Of a DNA stretch of 64,000 bases, positions 55,781-64,000 are shown piece by piece (the first letter of the stretch is position 1; the number at the start of each line of letters is the position of its first letter). This stretch comes from Nitrosospira sp. Nsp2 (lineage in GTDB: Bacteria; Pseudomonadota; Gammaproteobacteria; Burkholderiales; Nitrosomonadaceae): positions 857,570-921,569 of the forward strand of contig NZ_QAOU01000001.1 of NCBI RefSeq assembly GCF_003050965.1, read 5' to 3'. Below the pieces are notes generated by a model, which saw nothing but the letters and a program-made list of their open reading frames with translations, did not search any database and was not told where the DNA came from. The position numbers were made by a program, and so were the translations under genes.

Positions 55781-57148
55781 TCAACGCAGCATGAATGTCT
55801 CGTAAACCAGCCGGCTAAGCCTTTTCGAGACAATTGTCATTCCCACCAACGTAGTCAAGACGACTGACAAGGCAAAACCGTAGCCGTAAAAGGCAGGCCC
55901 CAGATATTGACTCAGAAGTGTGAATAGAATGTTCGAGGTGACGCAAAGCAAACAGAGATACAACGCATCTTTGCGGTAGTCGAAATAAAACAATATGTTG
56001 AGAACAGCGAGCAACAGCACTTGGACACCCACGGCGACCAGATCGATATTCAGCAGCACCCTGTAGAAAGGGGATATTCCGACCCACGCGAGTAATTGAT
56101 CCCCTACCGCCAGCAATATGACAACAGTCATTCCCTGGACTTTAAAGATTTCCAGAAATCCTCTTCGAATTGTTACGATCATCTCTTCATAGATTTGTAA
56201 AATACGTTTCAAAGGCGCACCGCCGTTAATCGCCGCGTAAAACTTCGTATACTGTTCTACAAAATCGGTTTCCATTCGCAATAGGAATACCGCCATACCG
56301 GGTATGATGGACAAATACGCCAGAAATATTGGGATATCATAAATTGGCGACCCTCTCAAAGGAGCAATGATCTCGACGCTGGTGAGAGGATTGAACCAGA
56401 AAATAAATTTATCGGACCAGATGGCCAGGTTATAAAGAACCCCTGTAATAGCCAGGCTTGGAAATACCTGGCCTCGCCGTAAAAAATCAAAGGCGATCAG
56501 TTTTTCACTTGAGTAGGAACGGAAAACCACAACCACGAGCATGAATAACAGGATGGCGTGGCCCAATATGAAACCGGAAAGCAGACCTTCCAGCCCGAAC
56601 TCGCCGAGCTGCATGGCGGCGAGCACCGTGAACCCATAGCCCACGAGAAACGCCAGCAAAATCTCGGCGTAAGCCTTCAGTCCCGATAAAACGATCACTA
56701 CGATCCAGATCGTGGAAAGGATAACCAGACCGCATAACATCAATAATTTGTATAACACCGATCCGGTAGACAGGTAAACCAGACAGAGCCCCGCAATCGT
56801 TCCGCTCACGGTTATTACTAAAAAAATGGCGCCGGTCAGATTCGGCAAAACCTGTTTATCCTGTTTTTCAAACAAGCGGTCGGCAATAAAGCGCGTAACC
56901 ATCAACTGCAAGGGACTGGTCAGGATTAAGGAGCCCGCCATCAGATAGGTCACGGATATCTGAAACTGCCCAACGTAGTAGGGGGTTGCAAAGTTCTCCG
57001 TGTTGAGGATGCCGATCAGGAGGATGCCAACGATGGATAGAACCCATGGCCCTGAACCGATGACGCCCGCAAAGCCATACGCCAGCAGCAGTCCCGACCA
57101 AGTATCGGTCTTGGTGAGTTCACGCAGTCTGAAGCCGATGCCAGCCAT
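55781..57148 (-). CDS. pelG: Pel polysaccharide membrane transporter PelG
   Basis: A 455-residue polytopic inner-membrane protein with about twelve helices, matching PelG from MAGIGFRLREL onward. PelG moves the nascent polymer across the inner membrane together with PelD, PelE and PelF. The start lies 244 bases after the pelF stop and has no clear ribosome-binding site; the family's usual MAGIGF start supports it. Confidence 0.9.
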   Translation of the reverse strand: MAGIGFRLRELTKTDTWSGLLLAYGFAGVIGSGPWVLSIVGILLIGILNTENFATPYYVGQFQISVTYLMAGSLILTSPLQLMVTRFIADRLFEKQDKQVLPNLTGAIFLVITVSGTIAGLCLVYLSTGSVLYKLLMLCGLVILSTIWIVVIVLSGLKAYAEILLAFLVGYGFTVLAAMQLGEFGLEGLLSGFILGHAILLFMLVVVVFRSYSSEKLIAFDFLRRGQVFPSLAITGVLYNLAIWSDKFIFWFNPLTSVEIIAPLRGSPIYDIPIFLAYLSIIPGMAVFLLRMETDFVEQYTKFYAAINGGAPLKRILQIYEEMIVTIRRGFLEIFKVQGMTVVILLAVGDQLLAWVGISPFYRVLLNIDLVAVGVQVLLLAVLNILFYFDYRKDALYLCLLCVTSNILFTLLSQYLGPAFYGYGFALSVVLTTLVGMTIVSKRLSRLVYETFMLR

Positions 57149-57392
57149 TACTGTGGCGTTACCCGGAGTTTATGCCGGGCGGGAGCCGCGGAAACGTGCC
57201 CCAGCATATCAGCCGAGCGTGCCGACATGCTTCTCATGCGTGGGGGAAGCGCAACAAGCGGTTGGGGGAAATTTGAACGGGGCCTTGCCATTTGCCGGCA
57301 ATGACTTCGGACATACGGTCTAAAAAAGACGAGACGGAAGAGATCAGGAAAGTGGCTGCATGATGCCTGTTGCATATGATGCCCGAGCGTGC

Positions 57393-58901
57393 TCACTGGG
57401 CGAGCGCCTGGTCATAAACCCGTTTATAGCTGTCGAGCATCCTCGATTGGGTATAATAGTTTTCGACGCGTTGAATACCGGCTTTCTGTGCGGCATACCA
57501 GCGGTCATCATCCGTCAATAGCGCGATTACCCCTGCAGCAGTTGCTTCCGGATCAGCTATGGGCGTCACGATACCGGCGCATCCCAAGGCACGGTCTTCT
57601 TCACTGCTTCCTTCCAGAATTTCCCGACAAGCTCCCACATCAGTCGTCACCACTGGCAAGCCACTGGCGAAAGCTTCGAGCAGCACCAAAGGGAAGGCTT
57701 CGCTGATGGATGTCAATACCAGCAGACCCAGGCGAGGGAGTATGTCGCTGATCTTCTGGAACCCCAGGAAGCGCACTTTTCCTTCCAGCCCCAGCTCCTG
57801 AACCAGACTTCTGCATTCCTCCACGTATTCCTTATCCTCATCTTCCGGACCGATCAGCCAGCCTTCCGCTTCGGGAAGCTGAATCACAACCGTGCGCATG
57901 GCACGGATAAAAGTCTTGATATCCTTTATCGGTACGATCCTGCCAAGCAATCCGATTACCCGGGGAATTTTTACCGGTCGTTCCGCGCGCAAAGAAAGGA
58001 AGCGTTCAATTTGCATGCCGTTTGGAATAACTTGCGTCCGTTCGCTATCTGCGCCATCGGCAATTTGACGCCTTCTGTTGTTTTCATAAAGGCTTATGAC
58101 AGGATTTGAGGCTTTATAGATAAGCCGGCCCAGGGATTCAAAATATCTTATCCACAATATTTCCTGATATTGCATTCCCATATAGAGCGCGTCATTCAAT
58201 GAATCGTGATGCTCTCTAATGAAAAGGGATTGCAAGTCTACTTTCCTCTCTTTGGTGTAAATGCCGTGTTCGGTCAGAATAAGCGGACGTCCGGTCTTGT
58301 AATGCAGTAATACCCCAAGAAAACCTGCATAGCCGGTGGATACCGTATGAAATGCGCCTGTCTCCACCGAGAGTTGATGGGCGACGCTGGCAAGCCTGAA
58401 CAATGGCGCATGTGTTGCTTTAATTGACCAAAGGTAATGAATGAATGAGTTCTCCGCGTTATATTTGTTGTAATACTCGCAGATCTGCTGCCATGTTCCA
58501 TCGCTGAAAAAAAATTCCTCTGCAGTAAAGCCGGAAGGCTGCCCTAAGGAAACTAATAGTTTCTCCAGGGCGGCCTCGTCAAATTCCGGACATGGATTTC
58601 GGAACCAGTCATGAAGCTTCCCCGAGTTTTTAATGTATTCTTCGTTGCCTTTGCAGGTTTTTGGCTTGAATGCGGTTACCCGGTCCCACAAATAATGGCA
58701 TTCCATGTGAACGACATTCTCGGGAAGGACATATTTTTGTTCGTCATAATCACTCTTCCTGGATCCCAGGAAAATGAGGGAGAATGTGCGCTCAGGCAGC
58801 GCTTCCAGTATCTGGTGTACCCAGCCTGAAACTCCACCCCTGATAAAAGGGTAGGTGCCTTCCAGCAGGAGCGTGATGTCTGCGTATCGCTGCTGCGGCA
58901 T
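57393..58901 (-). CDS. pelF: Pel glycosyltransferase PelF
   Basis: A GT4-type glycosyltransferase of 502 residues. The ATG at 58901 shares its A with the pelE stop (TGATG), which fixes the start; the frame is open further upstream but inside pelE. Motifs: ITLLLEGTYPFIRGGVSGWVH, LTEHGIYTKERKV, VIPNGM, LLGRIVPIKDIKTFI and SISEAFPLVLLEAFASGLP with the catalytic Glu pair. It polymerises UDP-GalNAc/GlcNAc-type sugars at the cytoplasmic face. Confidence 0.93.
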   Translation of the reverse strand: MPQQRYADITLLLEGTYPFIRGGVSGWVHQILEALPERTFSLIFLGSRKSDYDEQKYVLPENVVHMECHYLWDRVTAFKPKTCKGNEEYIKNSGKLHDWFRNPCPEFDEAALEKLLVSLGQPSGFTAEEFFFSDGTWQQICEYYNKYNAENSFIHYLWSIKATHAPLFRLASVAHQLSVETGAFHTVSTGYAGFLGVLLHYKTGRPLILTEHGIYTKERKVDLQSLFIREHHDSLNDALYMGMQYQEILWIRYFESLGRLIYKASNPVISLYENNRRRQIADGADSERTQVIPNGMQIERFLSLRAERPVKIPRVIGLLGRIVPIKDIKTFIRAMRTVVIQLPEAEGWLIGPEDEDKEYVEECRSLVQELGLEGKVRFLGFQKISDILPRLGLLVLTSISEAFPLVLLEAFASGLPVVTTDVGACREILEGSSEEDRALGCAGIVTPIADPEATAAGVIALLTDDDRWYAAQKAGIQRVENYYTQSRMLDSYKRVYDQALAQ

Positions 58902-59917
58902 CAGATCTCTTTCCGCCAGAAGCGTGCTGCCGTTGTCAACAAGGGATAGGCCGCGGGGAGTTCTATTGCCGTCATCAATTGCTTCACTTCTTGATAACGG
59001 CCGGTATAAAAGGCTATTTCGGCGTAGTAAGTCTGCAAGCAGATAAACTCCATCCCAAGCATTTCGGCCTTTTTGAATTCCTCCAATGCCTCCTGATATT
59101 TTCCCAGCCTCAACAGGATTTGAGCATACTGAAAGAGGAGGCCCGAATCTTGGGGAGAACATATGAGACTCAGTTCAATGTATTTGTACGCCATGCCAAG
59201 AACATAGTTTTTCGCCTCTCCCTGAACCAGGCCGAGATGCGCCAGTTCCCAATAGTCGTTGGCAATCTGGCGGCATAACTGTTTTCTCATGGACGTTTCC
59301 TGTTTTTCAAGATCGCGCTTGGATTGCTCTATGTGCTTGCTCAGCCTGTACTCTTTACGATCCAATAAAGCATAAGCCAGCAACCGGATATCATCCGTCG
59401 CGTCGCCGAGCGCCATGCGCAGTAATGGAATTGCGTCCCGGTCATTCAGTTTTAACGTCGCATACACAGCTTGCAGCCTTCTGTCGGGATCCCTCGATTG
59501 GTATAAATCGTACAGGCTGTGCGAGTTAACCGATTGACCGTCCGACCCGGCGGTCTCGGAAGGAAGATCCCGGATTTTGTTTACCCTCACGGGCGAAATT
59601 GATCCTTTCGATTTTATGAATGACCCGCGCGCTACCAACGGCATTGCCAAAATCAGCCCCGTCAATCCGAGCACAGGCAGATAAAAAACCATCATGAAGA
59701 AAAAGAAGCCATTTTTCCGCTGAGCCTCATATTGCTCAGGGATAATAATTTTGGGGAAAATATAAGCAGCGACGACACTGGCCATAAAATGACAAGCGCC
59801 GGCGGTTATCAGGGGCTGCGCCGACATGGGCTCGAGAATCAACCGCAGCCCATATGCTTCCAGCCCCACGGCCAGAGAGATCAGAACCAGTTCAGGCAAA
59901 ATTGGAAATACTCGCAT
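58901..59917 (-). CDS. pelE: Pel assembly membrane protein PelE
   Basis: A 338-residue protein with two to three N-terminal membrane helices and a cytoplasmic part of helical repeats, including TPR-like LLLRLGKYQEALEEFKKAE near the end, as in PelE. It links PelD and PelF in the synthase complex. Its start overlaps the pelD stop by 26 bases. Confidence 0.88.
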   Translation of the reverse strand: MRVFPILPELVLISLAVGLEAYGLRLILEPMSAQPLITAGACHFMASVVAAYIFPKIIIPEQYEAQRKNGFFFFMMVFYLPVLGLTGLILAMPLVARGSFIKSKGSISPVRVNKIRDLPSETAGSDGQSVNSHSLYDLYQSRDPDRRLQAVYATLKLNDRDAIPLLRMALGDATDDIRLLAYALLDRKEYRLSKHIEQSKRDLEKQETSMRKQLCRQIANDYWELAHLGLVQGEAKNYVLGMAYKYIELSLICSPQDSGLLFQYAQILLRLGKYQEALEEFKKAEMLGMEFICLQTYYAEIAFYTGRYQEVKQLMTAIELPAAYPLLTTAARFWRKEI

Positions 59918-61283
59918 TGGGGTTCGCCATTATGCTGATGTGAATGAATTCATTCTTGCAAAAGCGATCCATTCCCAATAAAACTTTTTCGTACGAAGTC
60001 TTGTTATCCAAAACCCACGTACAAACCTTGATATCTCCCCCTCGAAAGCCGAAAGCCATTCCATTCGGGCCATCAAGCGCGACTTCAGCCGATGATTTCG
60101 ATAATCCAACGCGATTCAGGAATTCGTTGGCACCATGCTCATCCGTATAGGGCAACAATAGTAAAAAGACGTGACGATTCCAGCTATCGTTAATGATCAG
60201 GATTTCATCCACGCCCCGTAACTCCGCCTGAAATTTTGCGAGAAGTTCGCTCTGTGGTTCGTCCGAGCTGATGACGGTCGCAATCGCTACAGCCGAGGTC
60301 TTCAAGTACCGGATTTCGTCGGTGATGCGTCGCAACCTGCTTTCAAAAATTTTTCCAACATCGTTTTCATCGCAGTGAGCTTCGGCGCGTCGTTTGACAA
60401 GATCACCCATTTTTCCGCCCAGAACGGCAAGAAAATCCATCGTATTTTCCTGGAATGCAAACAGGGGCATCTCATTCACGACGATCACGCCCCAAATCCT
60501 CTCGTAAACGTCCACCAAAGGGATCGCGACGAGCGCGCCCACAGCAGGCAATGCCCCGTTTTTTTCCATTTCAATGCTCGCAACATGTCCCGTTTTCAAC
60601 GCTTCTGCTACCACGGGATCCGAGGGCAGCAAAGTGCGCGGCTGCCCTAAAGATGCAATAGGATGAGGGTTCATCTTTCGGTGTTCGTTTACCGCGTAAA
60701 TACCCGCCATTTGCACATTCGCATAACTGCCGAGTATTTTCAAAATACTGTCGCCAATGCCCGCGAGTGGTTCGCCTTTATGGTTCTCCCAGGTCAACAC
60801 TTTCTTCTTCAGGTCGTCTAACGATAAACGCAAGCTTTTTGCCTGGCTTGCCAAATGCTGTTCCAGGCGATAATGGGAGTCCTTGATAAGTTGGTAGGAA
60901 CGGGAAAATTTATCCATTCTTACCTTGAGGTGGTTGTATTCATGGTCCAGGAGTTTTATCTGACGAGTCGATGATTCACGAAATTCGGTGGAAATCAGGG
61001 TTAGCACCAATAAGCCGATTATCATTTCTTCGGGGAAAAACGAAACCCCGGGCCATCCCAGGTAAAAACCACTTGTGACCAAGCTTACAAGCAGGGCGGC
61101 TGAGGTGAGTCCGCAGACAAACCCATAGCGAAGGCCTGCTAACACAGGAGCAAGAATCAACCAGGGGAACCGATAATTTATGAAAAAAGGATCGGATGAA
61201 TCAATCGCGTAACCAATTACCGGGACCGATAATGAGATCGCAATCGACTCTGTCCATTTGTTTTTTAGTGTTTTGGTCATCAT
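59892..61283 (-). CDS. pelD: Pel c-di-GMP receptor PelD
   Basis: A 463-residue inner-membrane protein: about four N-terminal helices, a short coiled coil, a GAF domain (about 170-300) and a degenerate GGDEF domain (about 310-460) without a GGDEF motif. RGVD at 356-359 matches the RxxD site that binds c-di-GMP in PelD. Binding would activate Pel synthesis. The other GGDEF/EAL genes in the window could feed this receptor. 28 bases from pelC. Confidence 0.92.
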   Translation of the reverse strand: MMTKTLKNKWTESIAISLSVPVIGYAIDSSDPFFINYRFPWLILAPVLAGLRYGFVCGLTSAALLVSLVTSGFYLGWPGVSFFPEEMIIGLLVLTLISTEFRESSTRQIKLLDHEYNHLKVRMDKFSRSYQLIKDSHYRLEQHLASQAKSLRLSLDDLKKKVLTWENHKGEPLAGIGDSILKILGSYANVQMAGIYAVNEHRKMNPHPIASLGQPRTLLPSDPVVAEALKTGHVASIEMEKNGALPAVGALVAIPLVDVYERIWGVIVVNEMPLFAFQENTMDFLAVLGGKMGDLVKRRAEAHCDENDVGKIFESRLRRITDEIRYLKTSAVAIATVISSDEPQSELLAKFQAELRGVDEILIINDSWNRHVFLLLLPYTDEHGANEFLNRVGLSKSSAEVALDGPNGMAFGFRGGDIKVCTWVLDNKTSYEKVLLGMDRFCKNEFIHISIMANPNASISNFA

Positions 61284-61311
61284 GATGGGCCCCTTCCAAT
61301 CTTTAACAGAA

Positions 61312-61887
61312 TCAAGACTTCTTAATTTCGATATTGGAAATCAATTCTCTTAGCAATTGTTGGGCGGTACCGCTAAGCGATCCTGTACTCCAGCCGGATT
61401 GGGCTCCGCTTGCAGACCACACAACGGCGCCGGAGGGAATCTCGATCACCCGGATCGTCAAGCCAACAACCGGTTCACTGCCGACACCGAGTTTGTATTG
61501 CCATTCATCAACGCTTCCCGTGACTGCATAGGAAGCACTGTGCTTTATTGCCAACAGCAAGGCTTTTTCCTGGCGCTTGCGATCATTGAAATCAAGCCAG
61601 CCGCCTTTGTCTTCATCTTGCACCTGGTACATTTCTATATTTGGAATGCCACGGATTCTGAACAAGGTGGCTACCATCTCTTCCACTTGTTCACCGGCCC
61701 GCGGGCTCTGGGAATAATTTTGAAAGGGGAGAACTATCCAGCGCTGGGAAGAGGAAAGCGGGGCGCTTTTGTGTACGTCAACTACTGAGCAGGACGCCAG
61801 CAGGCTGAAAAGAACAGTAAAGATTAAAAGTGCGACTATCCGTTTTTTATGGAGAAACTGCAGAATTTCATTATTATTGATGAACAT
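61312..61887 (-). CDS. pelC: Pel outer-membrane lipoprotein PelC
   Basis: A 191-residue lipoprotein with lipobox LLASC and the PelC core (WIVLPFQNYSQSPRAGEQVEEM ... VWSASGAQSGWS). PelC forms a ring at the outer membrane that guides the polymer to the PelB porin. AGGTGGG precedes the ATG. First gene of the operon here, so the gene order is C-D-E-F-G-A. Confidence 0.9.
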   Translation of the reverse strand: MFINNNEILQFLHKKRIVALLIFTVLFSLLASCSVVDVHKSAPLSSSQRWIVLPFQNYSQSPRAGEQVEEMVATLFRIRGIPNIEMYQVQDEDKGGWLDFNDRKRQEKALLLAIKHSASYAVTGSVDEWQYKLGVGSEPVVGLTIRVIEIPSGAVVWSASGAQSGWSTGSLSGTAQQLLRELISNIEIKKS

Positions 61888-62597
61888 AAACCCACCTTTT
61901 TTTTGTTAGTTGATTGGGTCTACCCGGTAACCAGGCAGTTATTTTTATTAACCATGTTGAACACAAGCAGGGGCAATCATCGTTGTCTGGACTGCCGCTT
62001 GCCGTAACGAGTCTCCGAAATCCTCCTCTAAATTCTGTTGCAGCCACCCGTCTTTTTTACAACCCTGCTCAAAGGTATAGCTCAGCCCCGTGCACATTAC
62101 AAGGCTGTTTGTTTCGTCCGGGGGCGGAACAGCAAAAATTTTTATATTGCAACTGATGAGCGGAGGGCGACGCTCGGACCGGAAACGCGAGGATGCGGCC
62201 GGTTTCAGAGAGGAGCGCAATCAGGGATGTTCCAAATCACCAACAGGGATATTTAGAAGGTTAGCGATGTCATCCCGCTAATGTTGAGCAGGCCTAACGG
62301 CTGCATTAAAAATAATATTCCCTTATTGCTCAGCAAATTAACATACTTCCACACCCTTAAGTAAAACAAAAACAAATTAATCGTCTATGCTGGTCTAGGG
62401 ACCCGCTTCAGCTTGTTCTTAAAGCCTGATCGGGGGAACCATCGTTGTTACACGTTTTTTAGCTTGACTGGGGAATCATTGATGGGGGAATCAAAGGGTA
62501 AGCATGGTCGCCGGTCGATTGACGAAATCGATCCTAACCTGAGAGGTTGAAGACTTGAAAACATAAGGTTCACTTAATAAAAAAAAGGAGCTTTTCC
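61888..62597. other. Long divergent regulatory region between pelC and the Agd3-like gene
   Basis: 710 bases with short overlapping frames (61914-62281) that have no family. No pelB-like sequence is seen. It should carry the promoters for both divergent polysaccharide units; no clear riboswitch or sigma-54 site was recognised. Confidence 0.4.
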
Positions 62598-64000
62598 ATG
62601 AAAAATAAGAATGCGCAGTTTAAGTTTTCGCTGCTCTGCTCGGTACTCATGACGTGGCTGGTTTTTGCTGTTACGACACCTGCATTTGCTGATAATGCCG
62701 TCAAGCTGAAAATACTGCTCCTCACGACAGGAGAGGTAACAGAAGATGCTGGCTATGCCTACATCAAACCGGTGCTCGATGAAATGGGCGTGCCATACGA
62801 TGTATTGAACTCCAAGACGCAGGATCTTACCGCGGCGATGCTCGCCTCTACTGCGGGAGGGTCCAGCTGCCTGGCTGCCGAAGCAGGTTGCGTGGGCAAC
62901 TATAACGGCATTATCCTGACGGACGCTGGACTGAACCCAGCCTTCACGCCCACGGAATGGGACATGTTGCACAATTACCAGAAAAACTTCGGTGTGCGTC
63001 AGGCGGTACTGTCAGGATGGCCGGGTACCTACTGGGATCCAGAGTCTCCTTTTGGGGTATACCTGGATTATGGTCTGGTCTTTTCGTCCAGCGGAACCGG
63101 CTACGAGGGTAAGTGGACCGTGACCAAGCCAAAGGAAATGTTTGAGTACGTGAACCTGGCCAATCCATTTCCGATTACGGACTTTGCCTTTGCGGCCAAT
63201 CCGCGAAATGACACTGCTACCCTGCGGGACGGATCGATGCCCAAGGTCGAACCGCTTCTGACAACGCAGAACGGGGAGGCCCTGCTATCGATCGTGCGGT
63301 ATATGGTGCCGTCGCAGACGACACCCGTACGCGAGGTAATGATCTCGACCATTAGCAATGCCACCTTCCTCATCCATTCGAAGGTTCTGGCCTACGAATT
63401 CATCAACTGGGTGACGCAGGGGGTATTCGTTGGCGCGCGCTTTGTTCATATGGCCACCCATCTGGATGATCTGTTCCTGGCCAACAATCTCTGGAATCCC
63501 GACATTAACAACAATTATCCTGCTGATCCTAATGTCCCTGGTACGACGACCTACCGCCTCAACAGCGCCGACATTGCCAATGCAGTGAGCAAACAGGCCG
63601 CTTTTCGCGCCGCGCATCCGGTGGCCGGTGCTTACAAGCTGGATTTGGCGTTTAACGGTTCCGGAGCGGTGGTGGATCCGAAAGCGGCGATATTGGCACT
63701 GAACCTGACCGACGAGCTGGTGGCGGCGGTAATGGCCAATAAAGCAAATTTCCGCTTCATCAACCACACCTTCACCCATCTGGACATGGACAAGGCGCCG
63801 GTCCCGGCGAATGCCCCTTGCGATTACCCCACCTTTACCACCCTCGCGGCCATCAAGGCGGAAATTACGAAGAACCGGACGGTCTGGGGGCTTCTCGCTC
63901 TTCCGGAGAAAAGCGATAACAACCGGGTGCTGGTAAGCGGCAATCATTCCGGGCTGAAAGACCGTAAATGCACCGATGAAATCGCCAAGCATCCGGAGAT
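62598..64000 (+). CDS. Agd3-like (CE18) secreted deacetylase, cut by window end
   Basis: An open frame from the ATG at 62598 (GGAG eight bases upstream) to the last base, at least 467 codons, not completed. It has a signal peptide (cleavage after PAFA). An N-terminal domain begins KLKILLLTTGEVTEDAGYAY with YIKPVLDEMGVPYDVLN. A deacetylase part has FINHTFTHLDMD, the metal-binding HxxxH type motif. The layout matches the Agd3 family (CE18), known from fungal galactosaminogalactan deacetylation, with bacterial relatives. It probably deacetylates an aminosugar polymer outside the cell, perhaps the Pel polymer made by the neighbouring genes (inference). Confidence 0.85.
   Translation, partial: MKNKNAQFKFSLLCSVLMTWLVFAVTTPAFADNAVKLKILLLTTGEVTEDAGYAYIKPVLDEMGVPYDVLNSKTQDLTAAMLASTAGGSSCLAAEAGCVGNYNGIILTDAGLNPAFTPTEWDMLHNYQKNFGVRQAVLSGWPGTYWDPESPFGVYLDYGLVFSSSGTGYEGKWTVTKPKEMFEYVNLANPFPITDFAFAANPRNDTATLRDGSMPKVEPLLTTQNGEALLSIVRYMVPSQTTPVREVMISTISNATFLIHSKVLAYEFINWVTQGVFVGARFVHMATHLDDLFLANNLWNPDINNNYPADPNVPGTTTYRLNSADIANAVSKQAAFRAAHPVAGAYKLDLAFNGSGAVVDPKAAILALNLTDELVAAVMANKANFRFINHTFTHLDMDKAPVPANAPCDYPTFTTLAAIKAEITKNRTVWGLLALPEKSDNNRVLVSGNHSGLKDRKCTDEIAKHPE

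Overview
The window looks like chromosome of a betaproteobacterial ammonia oxidiser of the Nitrosospira type. The main evidence is a gene for nitrosocyanin (15418-15825), a red copper protein known from ammonia-oxidising bacteria. Several PEP-CTERM sorted proteins, moderate GC content and a Pel-type polysaccharide locus fit that setting. The genus is an inference; no rRNA or ammonia monooxygenase gene is present. No tRNA, rRNA, CRISPR array, transposase or integrase was recognised.

Layout. 1-5.5 kb: the end of a cut-off gene, an Nramp-type transporter, a PEP-CTERM protein and two members of a small-protein family. 5.5-9.2 kb: a minus-strand operon of an unknown protein, a two-domain KaiC-like ATPase and a GGDEF-EAL protein, overlapping at both junctions. 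9.7-20 kb: a zinc-ribbon protein, a TonB-dependent receptor, CsbD, a repeat-rich secreted protein, a secreted nuclease, nitrosocyanin, and scattered small genes ending in a Crp/Fnr regulator. 20-29 kb: a PEP-CTERM protein, a frameshifted DUF899 gene, an ATP-grasp protein, an alginate-export-type porin, a PEP-CTERM alpha-carbonic anhydrase and a Cys-rich secreted protein. 29.5-36.2 kb: a UbiB-family kinase, a VOC protein, a YwqK-like repeat protein between two REP-like elements, a GNAT protein, a self-contained HTH regulator unit, a lone astB and an NlpC/P60 lipoprotein. 36.6-49.4 kb: a Mrp cation/proton antiporter operon interrupted between mrpE and mrpF by about 6.4 kb carrying a diguanylate cyclase, a response regulator, a histidine kinase, a broken PEP-CTERM gene and a Sel1-repeat protein. 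49.7-52.8 kb: lipocalin and tex. 52.9-62 kb: minus-strand pelC-D-E-F-G-A, with no pelB in the window. 62.6 kb to the end: a divergent, cut-off gene resembling the Agd3 (CE18) aminosugar-polymer deacetylases.

How it fits together. Cyclic di-GMP recurs: two GGDEF proteins with intact active-site and inhibitory-site motifs, an EAL domain, a two-component module, and PelD with a conserved RxxD receptor motif upstream of Pel synthesis genes. Envelope functions are also prominent (PEP-CTERM proteins, porin, TonB receptor, lipoproteins, lipocalin). The most striking unexplained content is a family of six small proteins (about 67-91 aa), all on the minus strand as single genes, which share a start-to-end pattern but match no family I recognise.
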